DNA from: Rhizobium giardinii bv. giardinii H152
Lineage (GTDB): Bacteria; Pseudomonadota; Alphaproteobacteria; Rhizobiales; Rhizobiaceae
DNA length: 64,000 nucleotides
Assembly: GCF_000379605.1 (NCBI RefSeq)
Contig: NZ_KB902702.1
Coordinates: 97,887-161,886, forward strand
Direction of reading: 5' to 3'
Shown here: positions 54,909 to 64,000 of the stretch, one piece after another
How positions within the stretch are numbered: the first letter of the stretch is position 1
How the letters are laid out: every line of letters starts with the position of its first letter
The notes under the pieces: model-generated
What the model saw: only the letters and a program-made list of their open reading frames with translations
The model's database searches: none
What the model was told of the DNA's origin: nothing
Program-made: the position numbers and the translations under genes

Positions 54909-56381
54909 TCAGCTTGCCGCTTTCAGCCTGGTTGCTTCCTTTTCGGCGCGCAGCTCATCGACCGAACGGACTTCGCGGCGGGCGACACCGTTCCATTCGC
55001 GGGTCTTGACGGTTGCCTTGCTCAGGCGCTCCTTGGCGGCCGGGACGGCATGGGCATATTGCGGCAGCCACTGCGCCTGGGCGACGACCATTTCGTCGAC
55101 CATCTGCCAGACCTCCTCCGGGGTGCAGATCGCGCCGACCAGCGGATCGTGAAGCACGGCCAGTTTCAGAAGATCGATATCGCCGGTGATGGCGGCATGG
55201 ACAGACATGCGCTGGACATTGATGGATGAAATGCAGGTGGCGGCGCAGGCTTCCGGAAGCGTAATGCCGGCGACCATGTTGATGCCGAAGCGATCGACGA
55301 AGCCGGGAGATTCGATGACCGCGTCCGATGGCAGGTTGGTGATGACGCCGTTGTTCCTGACGTTGAAGTGGCCGCGATAGACGCGCCCGGTTTCCAGCGC
55401 TTCAAGGATGTGGCTGGCATGCTCATTGGAGCGGCGGGCCGGATCGATCGGCTTTTCGGCATCTTTGAGGAACTGCGGAAATTCGGTTTCGAACCAGTTC
55501 CGGGTCTCGGTCGAATAGCGGAGGTAGCCGCCGGTTTCGCCGTGGATCCAGTCGGACATGTCGATCCAGCGGGTAATTTCCTCCGGCCGTTTGCGGTACC
55601 AGGGCAGGTATTCCGACAGGTGGCCGTTGCTTTCGGTGGAATAGACGCCGAAACGCTTCAGAACGTCGATTCTGAGCTTTTCCTGCTGCGAGAAGACCGG
55701 ATGCGCCTCGAAAGCGGCGACGAGTTCGTCCTTGCCTATTCTGCGGCCCTTGAGACGCACATCGACGAACCAGGTCTGGTGGTTGATGCCCGAGCAGATG
55801 TAGTCGAGTTCGCCATCCTTGGCGCCGAGAATCTCGGCGATCTGTTCGCCACCGTGCTGGACGCCATGGCAAAGACCGATCGTATCGACCTTGCCATATT
55901 CAAGCGCCGCCCAGGTGTTCATCGCCATCGGGTTTGCGTAGTTGAGGAACTTCGCGCCGGGTTCGGCGAGTTCGCGGATATCCTTGCAGAAATCGAGGAT
56001 CACCGGGATGTTGCGCTGGCCATAGAGAATGCCGCCGGCGCAGATCGTATCACCGACGCACTGGTCGACGCCGTATTTCAACGGGATGCGGATATCGTCC
56101 GCGTAAGCGGCGAGGCCACCGACGCGCACGCAGGAGATGATATAGCGCGCACCGGCGATTGCCTCGCGACGGTCGGTCGAGGCGGTCACCCTGGTGGGCA
56201 GTTTGTTGGCCTCAACGATCTTGTCGAGGATCGACTTGATCATGCCCAGATTGTGCTCGCTGACGTCCGTGAGCGCGACCTCGACATCGCGGAATTCCGG
56301 CACGCAGAGAATGTCGGTGAAGAGTTTCTTGGTGAAGCCGACACTGCCGGCGCCAATAATGGCAATCTTGAAGCTGCTCAT
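54909..56381 (-). CDS. agaL1: GH4 alpha-galactosidase (AgaL1)
   Basis: 490 aa GH4 enzyme, paralogue of AgaL2: NAD-binding AIIGAGSVGF, GLCHGVQHGGEQ and GINHQTWFVD. I prefer ATG 56381, with GAGGA directly upstream, over 56402. First gene of the minus-strand agp operon, divergent from agpT. Confidence 0.88.
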   Translation of the reverse strand: MSSFKIAIIGAGSVGFTKKLFTDILCVPEFRDVEVALTDVSEHNLGMIKSILDKIVEANKLPTRVTASTDRREAIAGARYIISCVRVGGLAAYADDIRIPLKYGVDQCVGDTICAGGILYGQRNIPVILDFCKDIRELAEPGAKFLNYANPMAMNTWAALEYGKVDTIGLCHGVQHGGEQIAEILGAKDGELDYICSGINHQTWFVDVRLKGRRIGKDELVAAFEAHPVFSQQEKLRIDVLKRFGVYSTESNGHLSEYLPWYRKRPEEITRWIDMSDWIHGETGGYLRYSTETRNWFETEFPQFLKDAEKPIDPARRSNEHASHILEALETGRVYRGHFNVRNNGVITNLPSDAVIESPGFVDRFGINMVAGITLPEACAATCISSINVQRMSVHAAITGDIDLLKLAVLHDPLVGAICTPEEVWQMVDEMVVAQAQWLPQYAHAVPAAKERLSKATVKTREWNGVARREVRSVDELRAEKEATRLKAAS

Positions 56382-56527
56382 GCTGTCCTCGTCGCTGGTC
56401 ATTCGGCCGGGAAAAACGGACAGGGTAAAATCAATGCACGGGGAAATGAGGCGCTCTGGCGCTCTTATCCTCCCAGTTCTCCCTGCCGATGCCGCTCCAA
56501 CCCGGTCATCTTGCTTTGTTGAGGTGC

Positions 56528-56541
56528 ATTATGCGTATAAT
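56528..56541 (+). promoter_or_regulatory. Dyad and -10-like box upstream of agpT
   Basis: ATTAT-gcgt-ATAAT dyad that contains TATAAT (56536-56541), 32 bp before the agpT start. It may be the -10 box of agpT or part of a regulator site. Confidence 0.4.
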
Positions 56542-56573
56542 ATCCGACGTCGCCAGAGAGGTATTGTGCTTTC

Positions 56574-57503
56574 ATGGGTAATTCTGTGCTGAAACAGTTG
56601 ATCGAGAATGGCCCGGTCATGCGGACGGTTTCGCTGCCCCGCGGCCGTCATAGCCTGCACACCATGCCGACCAGCACGGGATACGAGATCCGCACCGATC
56701 CGAGCTATGACTGGGACGGCCGAAAACGTGGCCAGACTCCGTTCACCGTGCTGCAGCACACGATCGCGGGCGCAGGCAATCTTCGCTACGAGAGCCGCAA
56801 CTACCGGGTTCGCGAGGGTGAGACATTGCTCGTGCTCGTGCCGCACAACCACCGCTACTGGCTCGAACAGAACGGTCGCTGGGAATTCTTCTGGATATCG
56901 ATGAATGGCGAGGAGGCGCTGCGCATCCACAAGGCCATCCTGTCGATAACCGGGCCGATCCTCACGCTGAAGCCGGAGACGATCGAGCACCTGGCAGATT
57001 GCAGCCTGCGGCTCATCTCGGGCGGTGCCGACGCCCCGGGCAGTGCCTCGGCCATCGCCTACGAGGCGGCGATGGCGCTTTATGACGACGTCTTCGGCGC
57101 ACATCCGGTGTTCAGCCAGGAATACCGCACGATGCAGCACGTCATCGATCACATCATGGCCAATCTCGAGCATCCGCTTCCGGTCGAGAAGCTGGCGGAC
57201 GTTTCCGGCCTCAGTCGGGCGCACTTCTCCCGGGTCTTTGCCGCCAGCGAGGGCATGCCGCCGGCCGAATTCGTGCTGCGCAAGCGGCTGCAGCGGGCGA
57301 CCAAGCTTCTGACGAAGGCCGCGGACCTGTCGGTGAAGGAAGTGGCGATCATGTCCGGCTTCGAGGATCCGAACTACTTCGCCAAGGTGTTCAGGCGCTA
57401 CTTCGGCGCGAGCCCGACGGAGTTCCGCACCACCGGCATGTATTCCAGCGTTGCCACCAACGCCCGGAATGGGTCGGCCTCATCGGCAGCGCAGCCGGAA
57501 TGA
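56574..57503 (+). CDS. agpT: AraC-family activator of alpha-galactoside genes (AgpT)
   Basis: 309 aa: N-terminal cupin-like sensing domain (about 15-150) and a C-terminal two-HTH AraC domain (about 190-290; LADVSGLSRAHFSRVFAASEGMPPAEFVLRKRLQRA, GFEDPNYFAKVFRRYFGASPTEFR). Divergent from agaL1, exactly as agpT in S. meliloti, where it is required for induction by alpha-galactosides. Confidence 0.9.
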   Translation: MGNSVLKQLIENGPVMRTVSLPRGRHSLHTMPTSTGYEIRTDPSYDWDGRKRGQTPFTVLQHTIAGAGNLRYESRNYRVREGETLLVLVPHNHRYWLEQNGRWEFFWISMNGEEALRIHKAILSITGPILTLKPETIEHLADCSLRLISGGADAPGSASAIAYEAAMALYDDVFGAHPVFSQEYRTMQHVIDHIMANLEHPLPVEKLADVSGLSRAHFSRVFAASEGMPPAEFVLRKRLQRATKLLTKAADLSVKEVAIMSGFEDPNYFAKVFRRYFGASPTEFRTTGMYSSVATNARNGSASSAAQPE

Positions 57504-57525
57504 GGCCGGGAAATGAACGGGAAGG

Positions 57526-57702
57526 TCAGTAGAAAAGGTGCCAGGGCGTGAGAAACGCGCGGCTCAGTTCCTGATCGCGTTGCTGCTCGATGTCGATGGC
57601 TTCCTCCCGGTCCTTGCGCGCCGATATTTCGACGCGAACAGTCTTTTCCGGCTTGGCCGGCGGCGTCAGGTAACCGAGTGTCATTCCACCGTGATAAAAC
57701 AT
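57526..57702 (-). CDS. Small basic/acidic protein (58 aa)
   Basis: 58 aa reading MFYHGGMTLGYLTPPAKPEK..., with GGAG 5 bp before the ATG. The middle (ARKDREEAIDIEQQRDQEL) is charged and helical. Convergent with agpT (22 bp between stops). Function unknown; the clean ribosome site and codon use support a real gene. Confidence 0.6.
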   Translation of the reverse strand: MFYHGGMTLGYLTPPAKPEKTVRVEISARKDREEAIDIEQQRDQELSRAFLTPWHLFY

Positions 57703-57995
57703 TCGTTCTCCGCTGTTCCCTTGGATTTGTTAACGGCTGTTAACACAATCCTGCCACAATTGAGGAGGCTGTCAATAGTCTATGAAAATCGTGCCTTATT
57801 GCCGAAGGCTGCATTTCGGCAGCACATCACTCTCGCAAAATCCCGCGCCTGCCGGAAAATAATAAAATCTATAAATTTTATGAAGAGTGAAAAATCGATC
57901 CGGCGTCGAGGGCATGCGCGGGCGTTCTTTGCTTGAGAAAACCGGGCTTTCCGTGCGTAAATACCCTGCAGGAAACGGCAAAAGAGTGGACGCGC
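57703..57995. other. AT-rich intergenic region upstream of the flavin reductase
   Basis: 293 bp, clearly AT-richer than the genes. Holds a perfect dyad TAAAAT-n6-ATTTTA at 57863-57880, 116 bp before the next start. I see no gene here. Confidence 0.45.
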
Positions 57996-58544
57996 ATGAA
58001 CCTTGCCTTGCGAAATTCGATCGACCCGGTAGTCAACAAACGGGAACAGCCCTTCGAGCATGTGGCTGATCAGGACGCGCTGAAAGCAGCCATGCGGCGG
58101 ATGTCGGGCGGCGTATCCGTCATCACCGCCGGGGTCGGTGACGAGCGCACGGGCGCGACCGTAACGTCGGCGACTGCCCTTTCGGTCGATCCGCCGACGA
58201 TGATCGTCAATATCAACCGCGGCTCTTCCAGCTGGCCGGTGATCAGCCGCTACGGCCATTTCTGCGTCAACATCCTCTCTGCCGAGCAGCAGGCGGTTGC
58301 CGACCGCTTCGCCGGCAAGGGTGGACTGAAAGGCGCCGAGCGGTATGACGGGGCCGAATGGTTCACGCTTGCCAGCGGCGCCTCCGTGCTGCGCGGCGCG
58401 CTGGCCGGCATCGACTGCGAGGTCGACGAGGTGATCGAGCGGCACAGCCACGCCATCATTCTCGGCCGTGTCGTCTCGATCGTTGCCGGCGACGGTCACT
58501 CGCTCGTCTACAGCAATGGCCGTTACGGCCGGTTTTCTTTCTGA
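57996..58544 (+). CDS. Flavin reductase-like FMN-binding protein
   Basis: 182 aa flavin reductase domain (RutF/HpaC type): MRRMSGGVSVITAGVG, GATVTSATALSVDPPTMIVNINRGSSS, GHFCVNILSAEQ. It supplies reduced FMN/FAD to a two-component monooxygenase; none is adjacent, so the partner lies elsewhere. Confidence 0.88.
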   Translation: MNLALRNSIDPVVNKREQPFEHVADQDALKAAMRRMSGGVSVITAGVGDERTGATVTSATALSVDPPTMIVNINRGSSSWPVISRYGHFCVNILSAEQQAVADRFAGKGGLKGAERYDGAEWFTLASGASVLRGALAGIDCEVDEVIERHSHAIILGRVVSIVAGDGHSLVYSNGRYGRFSF

Positions 58545-58573
58545 ACAGGGGCGATTGTCCTCGTCGGATATGC

Positions 58574-59134
58574 TCAGGCGGCGCGCGTTTCGTGGCGGCC
58601 TTCTTCGATTTCCTCGATGATCTTGTTGACGAAGGGCTGAAGATCGCCCGGGTTGCGGGAGGTGATGATGCCCTTGTCGGTGACGACGGGCTCATCCGAC
58701 CAGTGGGCCCCCGCATTTTTCATGTCTGTCTTGATGGAAGCATAGGAAGTTGCGTTGCGGCCGCGCACGGCATCCGCCTCGATCAGCAGCCACGGCGCAT
58801 GGCAGATGGCCGCCACCACCTTGCCGGATCTCACGAATTCGCGGACGACGCGCATGGCGTCCTCCTCAAGGCGCAAGATGTCCGGATTGATCTGACCACC
58901 GGGCAGGACAAGCGCATCGAAATCATCAATGTTCACGTCCTTGGCCAGCAGATCGACATCGACGGTGTCGCCCCAGTTCTTGTTGTCCCAGCTCTTGATC
59001 GGTTCCTTCTTGACGGATGCGACCTTCACCTGCGCGCCACGCTTTTTCAGCTCGTCCAACGGCACGCGCAGTTCCGAACGCTCATAGCCATGCGTCGCGA
59101 GGATGAGGATTTTCGATTTGTCGATGAAAGGCAT
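58574..59134 (-). CDS. DJ-1/PfpI-family protein (YhbO/YraA type)
   Basis: 186 aa; nucleophile C111 in VAAICHAPWLL, with E/H positions of the DJ-1 fold. Start ATG 59134 after AAGGAG; the longer frame is unlikely. Members act as deglycases/chaperone-like stress proteins or proteases; the exact role varies. Confidence 0.88.
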   Translation of the reverse strand: MPFIDKSKILILATHGYERSELRVPLDELKKRGAQVKVASVKKEPIKSWDNKNWGDTVDVDLLAKDVNIDDFDALVLPGGQINPDILRLEEDAMRVVREFVRSGKVVAAICHAPWLLIEADAVRGRNATSYASIKTDMKNAGAHWSDEPVVTDKGIITSRNPGDLQPFVNKIIEEIEEGRHETRAA

Positions 59135-59262
59135 TTCGCCGGCTCCTTCTGAAATCATAAGGGAGGGTTCGTGCTTACAACGGGCGCGTCCGGCAATCGT
59201 TCCAGGGTTTGTGAATTTCCCGGTCCGGTGAAAGGGCGGGTAGGGCGTGGAAGACCGTCAGA

Positions 59263-60390
59263 TCAGCTCCGGAATCTCGCCGGGCTGAATTGTTGCGGGT
59301 CGAGTGCCTGCACCTCGAAGCCTTCCGGTTGCGCGCCGCCGGTGAGGAGGCTTGCCGCCAAGGCGCCAAGGGCCGGTGAGGTCAGGATGCCGTAGCCGCC
59401 CTGGCCGGCCAGCCAGAAGAAATCCGGGCGATCGGCAGCAGGGCCGACAACCGGCAGCCTGTCGGGTGAAAAGCTGCGCATGCCGGCCCAGCTCTTGGCG
59501 ACGCGGCGGACCGGGATGATGGTCGCTTCCTCGACGTAATGCGCGGCCCAGGCGATGTCGATCTCCTCCGGTTGCACGTCGCTCGGTTCACACGGGGTTG
59601 CGTCGGCCGGCGAAGCCAAAAGCCGGCCGGCATCGGGCTTCATGTAGAAATCCTCGTCGATCTCGTTGATGGCCGGCAGGCACGATGTGTCGATCCCTTC
59701 GGGCAGGTCGACGGTAATGGCCGTGCGGCGGTGCGGGACGATACCGAGCGCCTTCACGCCGAAGATCTCCGCCATCGGATCGGCCCAGCCGCCCGCCGCG
59801 TCAACGGCGATCCTTGCCCGCACGGTGCCCGACGAGGTCTCGATCACCCAGGCGCTCCCGTCATGGCGCGCGGAAACGACATCGTGGCGCTCGCGGATTT
59901 CCGCACCGCAGCGCCGCGCGCCTTTGACATAGCCTTGCAGCAGGCTTTCGACCTCGATGTCCCAGAAGTTCGGATCGTAGAAGGCGGCGGCCGCATAACC
60001 GGGTTTCAGGATCGGCGCCCGCTGCAGCAATTCCTCCTCTTCAAGCGGTTCGAGTTCCGGCGTGAAGGCAAGGCCGGCGCGAAAAACCTCTGCCAGCCGC
60101 GCGGCCTTTTGCGCGTTGGCGACCATGACGCCACCGCGCTGCGTCAGGAGCGGGATGTCGGAGAAGCCATCCGGCGGATTGTCGAAGAAGTCCTTGGCGA
60201 TCGTTGCCAGCGCACAGACCTCATCCGCGTTGTAGCGCAGCACCAATTCGGCGGCAGAGCGGCCGGTGCTGTGATAGCCGAGCGCCGTTTCGCGCTCCAG
60301 AACAACGACCGAACGGTGCGGGCTGAGGAAATAGGCGAGCGACAAGCCGGCAATGCCGCCGCCGATGATCGCCACGTCGAAAGTCTGCAT
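59263..60390 (-). CDS. FAD-dependent amino-acid/sarcosine-type oxidoreductase
   Basis: 375 aa DAO-fold enzyme: dinucleotide motif IIGGGIAGLS (8-17), GRSAAELV, and the C-terminal WLAGQGGYGILTSPALG. It oxidises a glycine- or D-amino-acid-like substrate. Whether it is tied to the lysine genes at the window ends is not known. Confidence 0.87.
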   Translation of the reverse strand: MQTFDVAIIGGGIAGLSLAYFLSPHRSVVVLERETALGYHSTGRSAAELVLRYNADEVCALATIAKDFFDNPPDGFSDIPLLTQRGGVMVANAQKAARLAEVFRAGLAFTPELEPLEEEELLQRAPILKPGYAAAAFYDPNFWDIEVESLLQGYVKGARRCGAEIRERHDVVSARHDGSAWVIETSSGTVRARIAVDAAGGWADPMAEIFGVKALGIVPHRRTAITVDLPEGIDTSCLPAINEIDEDFYMKPDAGRLLASPADATPCEPSDVQPEEIDIAWAAHYVEEATIIPVRRVAKSWAGMRSFSPDRLPVVGPAADRPDFFWLAGQGGYGILTSPALGALAASLLTGGAQPEGFEVQALDPQQFSPARFRS

Positions 60391-60539
60391 TGGATGTGCT
60401 CCGCCCCTTGATCGGCGCAGCTATCCGGAAGCGTTCTCTGCCGGCTGTTATTTCGCGCCTCGTGGTGCGAAGACCTTATGGGTGTGGTCACCGCCGTTCA
60501 AATTTATAGTGGCAAAGGTGGCTATAAAATTCATTGATG

Positions 60540-61505
60540 CTATGCGCTGTGATCCAGCGGCTCGACGTCCTCGACATATTTGAGAAAGGCCGCCTCGGCC
60601 GGGTTGAGGATGGCATTGGGATTCGAAATGCGGAAAACATCCGTCGTCGGCAGCCGATCGTAGGGCGGCAACTGCCAGAGTTCGCCGGCCGCCAGTCCCG
60701 CCGCTGCCAAGTGGTTCGGCAGCATGCCGATGCCGATATTGGCGACGATCAAGCGCACGACCTCCTCGACATTGCTGGAGACGGCACGAACCTGCTGGCC
60801 GAAGGAGCCGATGGCGCGCACGGCCGTCACCGCGTTCATATGCTGTCCGCCGAGAATATCGGCGGTGAAGGCGACATAGGGATCGCCGCGCAGGCAGTCG
60901 AGCGTCGCGCCCTTGACGCCGAACAGCCTGTGGCCGCGTCCGCAATAGAGGGCATATTGCTCGCGGATGTGGAGAGCCTTGGCGAGACCGTCGGGGATAT
61001 TGCCGTCGCAGAGGCCCATGGTCGCGATGCTGCGCTCCACCGATCTGATGACGCTGACGGTGGTCTCGATCGTAATGCTGATCGTCACCTTCGGATGCAG
61101 CCGAAAGAAACCTTCGAGATGCCGGTCCCAGGCGGGGTTGTGCGCATGGCTGACCGAATGGATGCTGACATGGCCCGTCACGTCCTCGCCTGCGGTTTCG
61201 AGGGTGTTGGGCAGCCGGACAACGGCGGCGAAGATATCGCGACATTGGCGATGCAGTCTTTCGCCGGCTTCGGTGAGGTCGAAACGCCCGGGGCGACGGT
61301 CGATCAGCTTCTGGCCGACGGTCTGTTCCAGTCGTTTCAGCGCCATGCTGACGGCAGGCTGTTGCAGGAGCAGCCGGTTGGCCGCTGCCGTGATGCTGCC
61401 CTCCTCGACCAGCACGACGAAGGTGCGCAAGAGATTCCAGTCGAGGTTATGAGCGAAGCGTTCCAGGCGATTGTCAGGCATGGCTTGTCCAGCACGGTGG
61501 TTCAT
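60540..61505 (-). CDS. LysR-family regulator divergent from gcdH
   Basis: 321 aa: N-terminal HTH (LRTFVVLVEEGSITAAANRLLLQQPAVSMALKRLEQ) and a LysR substrate domain. Start is uncertain: ATG 61505 has a GGGG ribosome-like site, ATG 61481 is also possible. Divergent from gcdH, like GcdR in Pseudomonas, so it probably senses glutarate or glutaryl-CoA. Confidence 0.85.
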   Translation of the reverse strand: MNHRAGQAMPDNRLERFAHNLDWNLLRTFVVLVEEGSITAAANRLLLQQPAVSMALKRLEQTVGQKLIDRRPGRFDLTEAGERLHRQCRDIFAAVVRLPNTLETAGEDVTGHVSIHSVSHAHNPAWDRHLEGFFRLHPKVTISITIETTVSVIRSVERSIATMGLCDGNIPDGLAKALHIREQYALYCGRGHRLFGVKGATLDCLRGDPYVAFTADILGGQHMNAVTAVRAIGSFGQQVRAVSSNVEEVVRLIVANIGIGMLPNHLAAAGLAAGELWQLPPYDRLPTTDVFRISNPNAILNPAEAAFLKYVEDVEPLDHSA

Positions 61506-61596
61506 CGACGATAGCCCCGTAATCCGGGACGGCAAGGCCGGCGGCATTCCGGCAGCGCATGAGGCAGTGCGGCATTTTCGTTTGTATCGTTCCGTC

Positions 61597-61606
61597 TGGC
61601 TTGCCA
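61597..61606. promoter_or_regulatory. Short dyad between the LysR gene and gcdH
   Basis: TGGC-tt-GCCA in the 137-bp divergent gap, 37 bp before gcdH. A possible LysR half-site, short and not decisive. Confidence 0.25.
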
Positions 61607-61642
61607 TAACCGTTTCAAGAAGGAAAGCGAAGGGAGGACGGC

Positions 61643-62827
61643 ATGGCTAGACAGGAATTCCAATGGGATGATCCCTTTCTGCTGGAGGAGCAGCTTTCCG
61701 AAGACGAGCGGATGATCCGCGATACGGCGCGCGCCTACGCCCAGGAAAAGCTGCAGCCGCGCGTGATCGAGGCCTATCGCAATGAAGCGACCGATCCTTC
61801 GATCTTCCGCGAGATGGGCGAACTCGGCCTGCTCGGCGTCACCGTGCCGGATACCTATGGCGGCGTCGGTGCCTCCTATGTCGCCTACGGCCTGGTTGCC
61901 CGCGAAGTCGAACGGGTCGATTCCGGTTATCGCTCGATGATGAGCGTGCAGTCCTCTCTGGTGATCTATCCGATCCACGCCTATGGCTCCGAGGCACAGC
62001 GCCAAAAGTATCTGCCGAAGCTGATCAGCGGCGAATGGATCGGTTGCTTCGGCCTGACCGAGCCGGATGCCGGTTCCGATCCGGGCGGCATGAAGACGCG
62101 GGCGGTGAAGACCGAGGGCGGTTACCGGCTCATTGGCTCGAAGATGTGGATCTCCAACGCACCGATCGCCGACGTCTTCGTCGTCTGGGCGAAATCCGAG
62201 GCGCATGGCAATGCCATTCGCGGCTTCGTGCTGGAAAAGGGCACGAAGGGACTGAGTGCGCCGAAGATTGGCGGCAAGCTGTCGCTGCGCGCCTCGATCA
62301 CCGGCGAAATCGTGCTCGACAATGTCGAGGTCGGCGAGGACGCGCTGCTGCCGGAGGTCGAGGGGCTGAAAGGGCCGTTCGGCTGCCTCAATCGCGCCCG
62401 CTACGGCATTTCCTGGGGCGTGCTCGGCTCGGCGGAATTCTGCTGGCATGCGGCGCGGCAATATGGCCTCGACCGCAAGCAGTTCGGCCGGCCGCTGGCG
62501 CAGACGCAGCTTTTCCAGAAGAAGCTTGCCGACATGCAGACGGAAATCGCCCTTGGACTTCAGGCGTCGCTGCGGGTTGGCCAGTTGATGGATGCCGGCC
62601 GCATGGCGCCGGAGATGATCTCGATCGTCAAGCGCAACAATTGCGGCAAGGCGCTGGATATCGCCCGCGCGGCCCGCGACATGCATGGCGGTAACGGCAT
62701 TTCCGAGGAGTATCAGGTGATGCGCCACATGGTGAACCTGGAAACGGTCAATACCTATGAAGGCACCCACGACGTGCATGCCCTGATCCTCGGCCGCGCC
62801 CAGACCGGGCTGCAGGCCTTCTTCTGA
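61643..62827 (+). CDS. gcdH: Glutaryl-CoA dehydrogenase
   Basis: 394 aa acyl-CoA dehydrogenase. Catalytic E373 in [29 protein letters not shown] and [15 protein letters not shown] are GcdH features. The enzyme oxidises and decarboxylates glutaryl-CoA to crotonyl-CoA in lysine/tryptophan breakdown. AGGGAGGA precedes the ATG. Followed 8 bp later by a CoA-transferase. Confidence 0.95.
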   Translation: MARQEFQWDDPFLLEEQLSEDERMIRDTARAYAQEKLQPRVIEAYRNEATDPSIFREMGELGLLGVTVPDTYGGVGASYVAYGLVAREVERVDSGYRSMMSVQSSLVIYPIHAYGSEAQRQKYLPKLISGEWIGCFGLTEPDAGSDPGGMKTRAVKTEGGYRLIGSKMWISNAPIADVFVVWAKSEAHGNAIRGFVLEKGTKGLSAPKIGGKLSLRASITGEIVLDNVEVGEDALLPEVEGLKGPFGCLNRARYGISWGVLGSAEFCWHAARQYGLDRKQFGRPLAQTQLFQKKLADMQTEIALGLQASLRVGQLMDAGRMAPEMISIVKRNNCGKALDIARAARDMHGGNGISEEYQVMRHMVNLETVNTYEGTHDVHALILGRAQTGLQAFF

Positions 62828-62835
62828 GTGCCGTG

Positions 62836-64000
62836 ATGGAAACGCCGCTCAAGGGACTGAAGGTTCTCGAACTCGCCCGCATCCTCGCCGGGCCGTGGAT
62901 CGGCCAGACCCTCGCCGATCTCGGCGCCGACGTCATCAAGGTGGAAAGCCCGGCCGGCGATGATACCCGTACCTGGGGGCCGCCCTTCGTCGAGGGCGAT
63001 GGCGGCGACCATCTGGATGCCGCCTATTTCCACGCCTGCAACCGCGGCAAGCGGTCGGTCGTCCTCGACTTCACCACCGAGGAGGGGCAGGAGGCGGTGC
63101 GCCGCCTGGCAGCGCAATCGGATGTGCTTCTGGAGAATTTCAAGGTCGGCGGCCTTTCGAAATACGGTCTCGACTATGAAAGCCTGAAGAAGATCAACCC
63201 GCGGCTGATCTACTGTTCGGTCACCGGCTTCGGCCAGGACGGGCCCTATGCGCACCGCGCCGGCTACGACTTCATCATCCAGGGGATGAGCGGCATCATG
63301 GACCTGACCGGTGATCCGCAAGGGGAGCCGCAGAAGATCGGTGTCGCCTTTGCCGATATCTTCACCGGGCTCTACGGCGTCATTGCCGTCCAGGCGGCGC
63401 TTCACATGCGCGAGCGGACCGGTGTTGGCCAGCAGATCGACATGGCGCTGTTCGACAGCATGACCGGCGTGCTGGCCAACCAGGCACTGAATTTCCTCGT
63501 CTCCGGAAAATCGCCCCGCCGCCTCGGCAATGCGCATCCGAACATCGCGCCCTATCAGGTCTTCCCGGTCTCCGACGGTCACCTGATCGTCGCCGTCGGC
63601 AACGACCGGCAATTCGTCAAGTTCTGCCAGCTGCTGGGGGTGGATGAACTGGCGACCGATCAGCGGTACCTGACCAATGCGACCCGCGTAAAGCACCGCG
63701 ACACGTTGACGCCGGAGCTCGCGGCGCGGACGGCAACGTTCAGCCGCGATGACCTGCTTGCGAAGCTCGAAGCGGCCGGTGTTCCCGGCGGGCCGATCAA
63801 TACCGTGTCGGATGTCTTTTCCGATCCGCAGATCATCCATCGCGGGATGCGGATCGACACCCCGCACACCGGAGCCGCCTCGGGAACGGCGCCGGGCGTG
63901 CGTACGCCCATCACGTTTTCAGCGGCAGACCTCGCGCTGGATCACGGCGCTCCACGGCTGGGCGAGCATACGCAGGAGGTCCTGGCAGAGATCGGGATGC
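62836..64000 (+). CDS. CaiB/BaiF-family CoA-transferase, 3' end cut by window
   Basis: The frame from ATG 62836 stays open to the window end: 388 residues. It has the family III CoA-transferase features GLKVLELARILAGPWIGQTLADLGADVIKVE at the start and RTGVGQQIDMALFDSM. Most of the protein is present, since the family is about 390-410 aa. Next to gcdH and a LysR gene it matches GcdG, the succinyl-CoA:glutarate CoA-transferase. The catalytic Asp lies in the IDMALFDS region. Confidence 0.9.
   Translation, partial: METPLKGLKVLELARILAGPWIGQTLADLGADVIKVESPAGDDTRTWGPPFVEGDGGDHLDAAYFHACNRGKRSVVLDFTTEEGQEAVRRLAAQSDVLLENFKVGGLSKYGLDYESLKKINPRLIYCSVTGFGQDGPYAHRAGYDFIIQGMSGIMDLTGDPQGEPQKIGVAFADIFTGLYGVIAVQAALHMRERTGVGQQIDMALFDSMTGVLANQALNFLVSGKSPRRLGNAHPNIAPYQVFPVSDGHLIVAVGNDRQFVKFCQLLGVDELATDQRYLTNATRVKHRDTLTPELAARTATFSRDDLLAKLEAAGVPGGPINTVSDVFSDPQIIHRGMRIDTPHTGAASGTAPGVRTPITFSAADLALDHGAPRLGEHTQEVLAEIGM

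Overview
The window is about 62-65% GC. The overlapping operons, the rhizobial mosaic and palindromic repeats, the C-P lyase operon containing fosX, and the alpha-galactoside (agp) locus together point to an alphaproteobacterium of the Rhizobiaceae (Rhizobium/Agrobacterium/Ensifer type). It looks like ordinary chromosome or chromid sequence rich in catabolic and transport operons. I saw no phage, insertion sequence, CRISPR array, rRNA or tRNA.

Layout. (1) 1-3239: the end of an FAD-linked oxidase, an ALDH7-type semialdehyde dehydrogenase and a class I aminotransferase, probably lysine/aminoadipate catabolism. (2) 3404-5817: a cytochrome P450 followed 5 bp later by an HtrB-like acyltransferase. 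(3) 5824-20138: a complete carbon-phosphorus lyase (phosphonate) locus on the minus strand in the order phnG-H-I-fosX-J-K-L-acetyltransferase-C-D-E1-E2-DUF1045-M-N, with phnF divergent. It holds candidate PhoB boxes before phnG and phnC (and weakly before the DUF1045 gene), a nested mosaic repeat between phnJ and phnK, and two short rhizobial palindromes. (4) 20197-22267: a fumarylacetoacetase-family hydrolase and a class II fructose-bisphosphate aldolase. (5) 22909-28216: an Opp-type ABC importer with a fused double ATPase, then a convergent EamA exporter. (6) 29428-33366: a YdeP-like molybdopterin oxidoreductase, a small partner protein, and a TerC/DUF475 membrane protein with a structured leader. 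(7) 33468-40356: two small proteins flanking a tripartite tricarboxylate transporter (tctCBA, minus strand), an orphan periplasmic binding protein and the divergent two-component pair tctDE. (8) 40729-46407: acuI, a yehZYXW-type osmoprotectant ABC operon and a VOC protein. (9) 46489-57503: a hydratase and the alpha-galactoside locus (agaL2, agpD, agpC, agpB, agpA, agaL1 on minus; AraC regulator agpT divergent). (10) 57526-64000: a small protein, flavin reductase, PfpI-family protein, DadA-like oxidase, and a LysR regulator divergent from glutaryl-CoA dehydrogenase and a CoA-transferase cut by the window edge.

The main theme is scavenging. The phn locus takes up and breaks down phosphonates under phosphate limitation, with FosX able to open the fosfomycin epoxide. 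The agp locus imports and hydrolyses melibiose/raffinose-type sugars, tct imports di/tricarboxylates, and the two ends of the window fit lysine-to-glutaryl-CoA breakdown. In four ABC importers the binding-protein gene is followed by a GC-rich stem-loop before the permease gene, a consistent design for raising binding-protein output.

Nothing here is unmistakably a new system. The best leads are the TerC leader with mutually exclusive hairpins, the Gly/Asp/Cys-tailed small membrane protein inside the phn operon, the P450-acyltransferase pair, the nested palindrome at 29281-29328, and the orphan binding protein beside TctDE.
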